This document shows positions 7,311-12,015 of a DNA stretch of 12,015 nt, piece by piece. This DNA is from Pseudomonadota bacterium (GTDB lineage: Bacteria > Pseudomonadota > Gammaproteobacteria > Burkholderiales > Ferrovaceae): positions 1-12,015 of the forward strand of contig JAJZPY010000065.1 in assembly GCA_021811005.1 (NCBI GenBank). Direction: 5' to 3'. Position numbers and translations under genes: made by a program. Within the stretch, counting starts at the first letter, position 1. The number at the start of each line of letters is the position of its first letter. Under the pieces are notes generated by a model. The model was not told where the DNA came from. It made no database searches and saw nothing but the letters and a program-made list of their open reading frames with translations.

Positions 7311-7717
7311 TTTCGGCCCATCAGGATCCAGCGGCGGACTCTCGCTTTCAATTCTTCGGGAAGAAAAGGTTTGACGATAAAATCAGAAGCACCGGCATCG
7401 AGCGCCCGCACGATGTCCCTTTCCTGGGACTTGGCTGTGAGCATGATGACCGGGGTGGCAAACCAGTCCTGCTTGGCCCGCAAGTAATCCAGCAGCTCAA
7501 AACCGTCCGTGTAGGGCAACATGATGTCCAGAATCACCAGTTGCGGTGGGGGAATTTCGTCGATGAGGCGCTTGGCCTCGTTGCCGTCACGGGCCAGATG
7601 CACGCCGTAACCTTCCCGTTCCAGCAGAAACTGGAGCAGGTAGGCCACATTGGCGTCATCTTCCACTGCCAGCAGCTGGGGAGCATTGCTTCCCTGCAGA
7701 TTCGATTGAATTTCCAT
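7307..7717 (-). CDS. Single-domain (receiver-only) response regulator
   Basis: CheY-like phospho-acceptor protein; 136 residues from the ATG at 7717, with no DNA-binding or enzymatic output domain. Key residues are intact: acidic pair D20/D21 in AVEDD, phospho-acceptor D64 in VILDIMLP, switch T94 in MLTAKS, aromatic F113 in SDFIV, and K116 in VKPF. The frame is open back to a TTG at 7774, but that extension has no ribosome-binding site and does not resemble a receiver; a GGAG lies 11 nt before the ATG. It is the first gene of the unit with the YaiO barrel, HEAT protein and glycosyltransferase, and overlaps the barrel gene by 4 bp. Lacking an output domain, it most likely acts by protein contact, perhaps with the HEAT protein or glycosyltransferase. 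The kinase at 2610-4040 is a candidate partner. Confidence 0.92.
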   Translation of the reverse strand: MEIQSNLQGSNAPQLLAVEDDANVAYLLQFLLEREGYGVHLARDGNEAKRLIDEIPPPQLVILDIMLPYTDGFELLDYLRAKQDWFATPVIMLTAKSQERDIVRALDAGASDFIVKPFLPEELKARVRRWILMGRK

Positions 7718-7797
7718 GACGGGGCACACTCCGCCGATCGGATTTATGAGTGCTTCAATTCCATCATACTGCAATATTTTGAAACACGTTCACCCGC
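7718..7797 (-). promoter_or_regulatory. 80-bp spacer between narI and the response regulator; possible internal promoter
   Basis: This spacer is clearly more AT-rich than its surroundings. On the minus strand it holds TATGAT (plus-strand positions 7763-7768), a 5-of-6 match to a -10 box, but without a good -35 hexamer at normal spacing. I find no hairpin followed by a T-run, so read-through from nar looks possible. Confidence 0.3.
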
Positions 7798-8487
7798 TCA
7801 TTTCGCCCTGCCCCGGGTACGCACCAACTGGTGCGGCCGCACCAGATAGGCCATCGTGCCAAACCCGCTCCACACATGGACCAGCCTTGAAAATGGGAAC
7901 AGCAGAAACAGGGTCATCCCGAAAAACAGGTGCACCCTGTAGAGCAACGGAACCGAAGCGATCAGTTCCGCCGCACCGCCACGCAAGGTCACCACATGCT
8001 GCGCCCAGGAAGCAAGCTGCAGCATGACGCCACCATCAGGATGGCTCAGGGACACGGCTATCGTGGCCAGCCCCAACCCCAGCGTTGCCAATATCCAGAA
8101 CAGAATGAAAATGTCCATCGACGTGCTCGTGGCACGAATCCTTGCTTCCGTCAGCCGCCGATGCGCCAGCAGGACCAGCCCCAGAAGGCACAAGGTTCCG
8201 AACACACCGCCCGCGATCATGGCGAGCCACTGTTTGGACTCCACCGTCAGCCCCAGCTCGTGATAAACAGCCGGTGGCGTCAGCAGGCCGACGGCATGCC
8301 CGAAGAAAAGCAACAGGATGCCCGCATGGAAACAGTTGCTGCCCAGGCGAAGCTGGCCGCGCCGGAGCAACTGGCTGGAATCGCTTTTCCAGGTGTACTG
8401 GTCGCGGTCGAAACGGATCAGGCTGCCTAAGATAAAAACGGAGAAGGCGATGTAGGGATAGATGCCGAACAAAAAGTCGTGAATCAT
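7798..8487 (-). CDS. narI: Respiratory nitrate reductase gamma subunit (cytochrome b)
   Basis: Membrane anchor and quinol oxidase of the NarGHI complex; it carries two b haems that pass electrons from quinol to NarH. It has 229 residues (E. coli 225) with five membrane helices (about 4-26, 53-70, 87-108, 124-145, 183-203). The four haem-ligand histidines are present at H54, H64, H186 and H204, matching E. coli H56, H66, H187 and H205. The motifs NCFHAGILLLFFGHAVGL and YRVHLFFGM are typical. The start overlaps the narJ stop by 4 bp (ATGA), with AAGGAG 7 nt upstream. It is the last nar gene, followed after 80 bp by the response regulator. Confidence 0.97.
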   Translation of the reverse strand: MIHDFLFGIYPYIAFSVFILGSLIRFDRDQYTWKSDSSQLLRRGQLRLGSNCFHAGILLLFFGHAVGLLTPPAVYHELGLTVESKQWLAMIAGGVFGTLCLLGLVLLAHRRLTEARIRATSTSMDIFILFWILATLGLGLATIAVSLSHPDGGVMLQLASWAQHVVTLRGGAAELIASVPLLYRVHLFFGMTLFLLFPFSRLVHVWSGFGTMAYLVRPHQLVRTRGRAK

Positions 8488-9143
8488 GATCCGGCTCCTT
8501 TATGAAAGTGAACGACCTGCGTCCGGGCTTCACCCGGAGTGCAGCCGGGACCGAACAACACAGGGGCTTCGGCCCATTCCCGGTCCATCGCTTCAGGGTC
8601 CTGGTCCGCCACGGGCAGTTCTCCGGAGGCATCCAGCACGGGTTCCCCGGCCAGTGCCAGCAGGCAATCGAACAGGGCCACATACGGACTTTCGCGCTGT
8701 GCCAGGCGTTCGCCGACTGTTCTCAGCAAATGCGTGATTTCGGAAAGGCGATCCTGCGCCTCCTGCACGGGCAGCAGGGACAGGTATTCCAGGTACGCCG
8801 GCAGATAGTCCGGAAGCGCCTCTCCGCTGAAGCGAAGACCGACATCGCGGTAACGTTGCACCAGATCCACCATGGCCTGCCCCCGCTCCCGGGAATCGCC
8901 ATGGACGTGCTCGAACAGACTCAATGAACAACGGGCATTGCGGTCGAAATGTTCCACGTAACTTTCCTGCAGGGAGAGCAGCGGCTCCGCTTCCAGATGT
9001 TCAAACAACGGGCGCAGGCATTCCATGGTCTTTCCATGAACCGGTTGTTCGTCCGAAACCAGCGCAGCCATTTCCGGCAACGCGTCCAGCCAATCAAGTT
9101 CCGGGTAGCTCAGCAGCAACGACAGGACTTTGAAGGTTTTCAT
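8484..9143 (-). CDS. narJ: Nitrate reductase assembly chaperone (delta subunit)
   Basis: Cytoplasmic chaperone needed for insertion of the molybdenum cofactor and Fe-S cluster into NarG and for membrane attachment of NarGH; it is not part of the final enzyme. It has 219 residues, slightly shorter than the E. coli protein (about 236). Family motifs: an N-terminal LSLLLSYPE, YVEHFD (62-67), SLFEHVHGDSRERGQAMVDL (75-94) and LPDYLPAYLEYL. The acidic, low-complexity C-terminus is normal for the family. The ATG abuts the narH stop (TAAATG), and the ribosome-binding site AAGGCGGT lies in the last narH codons 4 nt upstream, so translation is coupled. It overlaps narI by 4 bp. Confidence 0.96.
   Translation of the reverse strand: MKTFKVLSLLLSYPELDWLDALPEMAALVSDEQPVHGKTMECLRPLFEHLEAEPLLSLQESYVEHFDRNARCSLSLFEHVHGDSRERGQAMVDLVQRYRDVGLRFSGEALPDYLPAYLEYLSLLPVQEAQDRLSEITHLLRTVGERLAQRESPYVALFDCLLALAGEPVLDASGELPVADQDPEAMDREWAEAPVLFGPGCTPGEARTQVVHFHKGAGS
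8495..8500 (-). promoter_or_regulatory. Ribosome-binding site of narI
   Basis: AAGGAG on the minus strand, 7 nt before the narI ATG and inside the end of narJ. It fixes the narI start. Confidence 0.75.
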
Positions 9144-10664
9144 TTACACCGCCTTGATGGGAATGATTTTCGGTTTTTTCCCGAACAGGCTCGTCTCACT
9201 CGACATGCCGTCCGAACAACCATTGCCAAAGGAAAATCCACAACTGCCTTTCAGGTCAAAAGCGTTTTCCGCATATTCCCGGTGGGTAGTGGGCACCACA
9301 AAGCGGTCTTCGTAATTGGCAATGGCCAGCACTTTGTACATGGCTTCCACTTGCTCCCTGCTCAAGCCCACTTCAGACAGCAGTTCGGGCGCTTCGCGCT
9401 GTTCCACGTGACGCGCCCGCATGAAGGCACGCATCGACAGCAACCGCTTGAGCGCGAGCTTGACCGGTGCTTCGTCGCCTGCGGTCAGGAGGTTGGCCAG
9501 GTATTTGAGGGGAATGCGCAGCTGCTCCACGTCGGGAATGGCGCCGTTCATGCCCAGCACGCCGCTGTTGGCCGCACTTTGAATGGGGGACAGCGGCGGA
9601 ACGTACCAGACCATCGGCAGGGTTCGGTATTCGGGGTGCAGCGGGAAAGCGACTTTCCAGTCCATCGCCATCCGGTAAACCGGTGAGGCCTGCGCTGCCT
9701 TGATCCAGGCGTCCGGCACGCCGTCACGAGCTGCCTGCACCTGTATTTCCGGATCGTTCGGGTCCAGGAACAGCGACAGCTGAGACTCGTACAGGTCCTT
9801 TTCCCCTTCGACGCTGGCCGCGTCGAGAATCCGGTCGGCGTCGTACAACAGCACACCCAGGTAACGGATACGCCCCACGCAGGTTTCGGAACAAACCGTG
9901 GGAAGACCCGACTCGATGCGGGGATAGCAGAACGTGCACTTTTCCGCCTTGCCGCTTTGCCAGTTGTAATAGATCTTCTTGTAGGGACAGGCTGAAACGC
10001 ACATGCGCCAACCGCGACATTTGTCCTGATCCACCAGCACGATCCCGTCTTCTTCGCGTTTGTAGATGGAGCCCGAGGGACAGGCGGCCACGCAGGCCGG
10101 ATTGAGGCAGTGTTCGCACAGGCGGGGCAGGTACATCATGAAGGAATTCTCGAACTGTCCATAGATTTCCTTCTGGACCGCTTCGAAATTGGCATCCTGG
10201 CTGCGCTTCTCGAATTCACCGCCCAGGATTTCTTCCCAGTTTGGCCCCCATTCGATTTTTTCCATGCGCTTGCCGGTGATCAGGGAGCGTGGCCGGGCCG
10301 TAGGCGCAGTGGCCGACAGTGGCGCCTTGTGCAGATGCTCATAATCGAAAGTGAAGGGCTCGTAATAATCGTCGATTTCCGGCAGATTCGGATTGGCGAA
10401 AATATTTGCCAGGGTTTTCAGGCGCCCACCTGTCTTGAGCTCGATTTTTCCATTTTTCTTCCGAACCCACCCTCCTTTCCATTTCTCCTGGTCTTCCCAC
10501 TGTTTGGGAAAACCGATGCCAGGTTTCGTTTCCACATTGTTGAACCAGGCGTATTCCATGCCTTCGCGCGAGGTCCACACGTTCTTGCAGGTCACCGAGC
10601 AGGTGTGGCAACCGATGCATTTGTCCAGGTTCAGGACCATGCCGATTTGCGCCCTGATTTTCAT
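9144..10664 (-). CDS. narH: Respiratory nitrate reductase beta subunit (Fe-S protein)
   Basis: Cytoplasmic-face electron-transfer subunit passing electrons from NarI haem to NarG; 506 residues (E. coli 512). The full Fe-S cysteine set is visible: C16/C19/C22/C26, C183/C186/C191/C195, C216/C222/C226, and C243/C246/C258/C262. In the third group W219 (CRGWRMC) replaces a cysteine, as in E. coli, giving a [3Fe-4S] cluster beside three [4Fe-4S] clusters. Motifs KIYYNWQSGKAEKCTFCYPR and ETCVGRIRYLGVLLYDAD are nearly identical to E. coli. The start overlaps the narG stop by 4 bp (ATGA), with GGAG 8 nt upstream. Its stop directly abuts the narJ start. Confidence 0.98.
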   Translation of the reverse strand: MKIRAQIGMVLNLDKCIGCHTCSVTCKNVWTSREGMEYAWFNNVETKPGIGFPKQWEDQEKWKGGWVRKKNGKIELKTGGRLKTLANIFANPNLPEIDDYYEPFTFDYEHLHKAPLSATAPTARPRSLITGKRMEKIEWGPNWEEILGGEFEKRSQDANFEAVQKEIYGQFENSFMMYLPRLCEHCLNPACVAACPSGSIYKREEDGIVLVDQDKCRGWRMCVSACPYKKIYYNWQSGKAEKCTFCYPRIESGLPTVCSETCVGRIRYLGVLLYDADRILDAASVEGEKDLYESQLSLFLDPNDPEIQVQAARDGVPDAWIKAAQASPVYRMAMDWKVAFPLHPEYRTLPMVWYVPPLSPIQSAANSGVLGMNGAIPDVEQLRIPLKYLANLLTAGDEAPVKLALKRLLSMRAFMRARHVEQREAPELLSEVGLSREQVEAMYKVLAIANYEDRFVVPTTHREYAENAFDLKGSCGFSFGNGCSDGMSSETSLFGKKPKIIPIKAV

Positions 10665-12015
10665 GATGTCTTCTCCACGGTTTTTTCACCAAGAGCCTGT
10701 TCCATCCAATCCACCTGGCTCATCTTGCGCACGATCACGAATTCGTCGCGGTTGGAACCGACTGTTCCGTAGTAATTGAATCCGTAGCTTTGCTGGGCGT
10801 AGCCGCCGATCATGTGAGTGGGTTTCGGGCAGGTGCGCGTCACGGAGTTGTGAATGCCGCCCCGTTGCCCCGTGATTTCGGACCCGGGCACATTCACGAT
10901 TTTTTCCTGGGCGTGATACATCATCACCATCCCTTCCGGAATGCGCTGGCTGACCACAGCCCGCGCCGTCAAGGCGCCATTCAGGTTGAATGCCTCGATC
11001 CAGTCGTTGTCGGCAATCCCCGCCCGCCGGGCGTCCACTTCCGAAATCCACACGATGGGGCCGCCACGCGACAGGGTCAGCATGATCAGGTTGTCGGTGT
11101 AGGTGCTGTGGATGCCCCATTTCTGGTGAGGCGTAATGAAGTTGAGCACCAGCTCCGGGTTGCCGTTGCCGCGCCGGTTGAGCAGCGGGCTTATGGTTTT
11201 CGTATCCACCGGCGGCCGGTAAACGCACAGGGATTCGCCAAACGCGCGCATCCAGGGATGATCCTGGTACAACTGCTGGCGGCCTGTCAGCGTCCGGAAG
11301 GGAATCCGTTCGTGAATGTTGGTGTAGCCCGCGTTGTAGCTGACCTGCTCGGACTCGATGCCGCTCCAGGTGGGCGATGAAATGATTTTCCTGGGCTGGG
11401 CCTGGATGTCCCGGAACCGGATTTTTTCATCCTCGCGGGCGTGCGCCAGATGCCGGTGATCGCGTCCGGTGATTTCCGACAGCGCCTGCCAGGCTTTCAC
11501 CGCCACTTCGCCGTTGGTTTCGGGCGCCAGATACAGGATCACTTCCGCCGCATCGATGTCCGTATCGATTTTCGGGAACCCTTGGGATACGCCGGGTTCG
11601 GAGACGGCCTGGTTGAGCCGGGACAATCCTTCCACTTCGTGACACGTGTTCCAGGAAATTCCTTTCCCGCCATTCCCCACCTGGCTCATGAGCGGCCCCA
11701 GCGCCGTGAATTTCTTGTACGTGGCCGGATAATCGCGTTCGACCACCGTCATGACCGGCAGGGTTTTTCCGGGAACCGGTTCCGTTCCTTCCCGCGCCCA
11801 GTCATGCACCCCGAAGGGCTGGGCAAGTTCGCCGGGCGTGTCGTGCAGGGTCGGCGTCAGCACCAGATCCTGTTCCACGCCCAGATGGCCTTCAGCCATC
11901 GTGGAGAAAGTCCTGGCAATCCCCTTGTATATTTCCCAATCGCTTTTTGATTGCCAGACGGGATCGACAGCGGCTGACAAGGGATGGATGAAGGGGTGCA
12001 TGTCGGAGGTAAGAT
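10661..12015 (-). CDS. narG: Respiratory nitrate reductase alpha subunit (partial, N-terminus beyond right edge)
   Basis: C-terminal 450 residues of the catalytic subunit, which holds the Mo-bisMGD cofactor and reduces nitrate to nitrite on the cytoplasmic side. E. coli NarG has 1247 residues, so about 36% is present. The frame stays open past the Met codon at 12001 to the window edge, so that Met is internal. Strong NarG motifs: SDWEIYKGIA, VVERDYPATYKKF, GNGGKGISWNT, EKIRFRDIQAQPRKIISSPT, QKWGIHSTYTDNL, and near the end HMIGGYAQQSYGFNYYGTVG, which belongs to the molybdopterin-dinucleotide-binding C-terminal domain. The Mo-ligand aspartate, the N-terminal Fe-S site and the nar promoter lie outside the window. 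The stop overlaps the narH start. Confidence 0.97.
   Translation of the reverse strand, partial: LTSDMHPFIHPLSAAVDPVWQSKSDWEIYKGIARTFSTMAEGHLGVEQDLVLTPTLHDTPGELAQPFGVHDWAREGTEPVPGKTLPVMTVVERDYPATYKKFTALGPLMSQVGNGGKGISWNTCHEVEGLSRLNQAVSEPGVSQGFPKIDTDIDAAEVILYLAPETNGEVAVKAWQALSEITGRDHRHLAHAREDEKIRFRDIQAQPRKIISSPTWSGIESEQVSYNAGYTNIHERIPFRTLTGRQQLYQDHPWMRAFGESLCVYRPPVDTKTISPLLNRRGNGNPELVLNFITPHQKWGIHSTYTDNLIMLTLSRGGPIVWISEVDARRAGIADNDWIEAFNLNGALTARAVVSQRIPEGMVMMYHAQEKIVNVPGSEITGQRGGIHNSVTRTCPKPTHMIGGYAQQSYGFNYYGTVGSNRDEFVIVRKMSQVDWMEQALGEKTVEKTS

Noticed and set aside
7718..7774. N-terminal extension of the response regulator from a TTG at 7774
   Set aside because: No ribosome-binding site before it, and receiver homology begins only after the ATG at 7717.
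8949..9686. 245-codon plus-strand open frame opposite narJ/narH
   Set aside because: Shadow of genes with clear NarJ and NarH motifs; composition is not protein-like.
10110..10772. 220-codon plus-strand open frame opposite narH
   Set aside because: It has stretches of hydrophobic residues but is the exact antisense of the conserved NarH N-terminal half; no start signal.
1..12015. Search for CRISPR repeats, insertion-sequence ends, tRNA genes or defence genes
   Set aside because: No regularly spaced repeats, transposase motifs, tRNA-like cloverleaf or defence-type domains were seen; almost all bases are in well-supported genes.

Overview
The window is dense, high-GC (roughly 60% by eye) proteobacterial chromosome with almost no non-coding DNA. 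Codon use, E. coli-like NarGHJI proteins and the YaiO-type outer-membrane barrel point to a Gram-negative proteobacterium able to respire nitrate. A betaproteobacterium is my best guess; this is inference, because no rRNA or other marker is present.

Layout, left to right. (1) 1-2459, minus strand: a two-gene ABC export system, with a LolD/MacB-type ATPase followed by an FtsX/MacB-type permease that runs off the left edge. (2) 2460-2609: a 150-bp divergent spacer. (3) 2610-4040, plus strand: a membrane sensor histidine kinase with a CHASE3-like sensor segment. It converges on the next operon with only 21 bp between stop codons. (4) 4062-7717, minus strand: a tight four-gene unit, transcribed receiver-only response regulator -> YaiO-family outer-membrane beta-barrel -> membrane-anchored HEAT-repeat protein -> membrane family 2 glycosyltransferase. 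All junctions overlap (4, 23 and 4 bp). (5) 7798-12015, minus strand: narI, narJ, narH and the last 450 codons of narG, the respiratory membrane nitrate reductase operon, again with overlapping or abutting junctions.

How they may work together: NarG/NarH/NarI form the quinol-oxidising nitrate reductase, and NarJ is its assembly chaperone. The four-gene unit lies 80 bp downstream of narI on the same strand, with no convincing terminator between, so it may be partly co-transcribed with nar. It looks like a compact polysaccharide synthesis and export system: an inner-membrane glycosyltransferase, an outer-membrane barrel, a HEAT adaptor and a phospho-switch. The convergent histidine kinase is a natural candidate to phosphorylate the lone receiver. 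This RR-YaiO-HEAT-GT2 module with its possible kinase is the most interesting part of the window. The nar genes and the ABC exporter are ordinary.

No tRNA, rRNA, CRISPR array, insertion sequence or sizeable repeat was seen. No stretch over about 150 bp lacks a gene.
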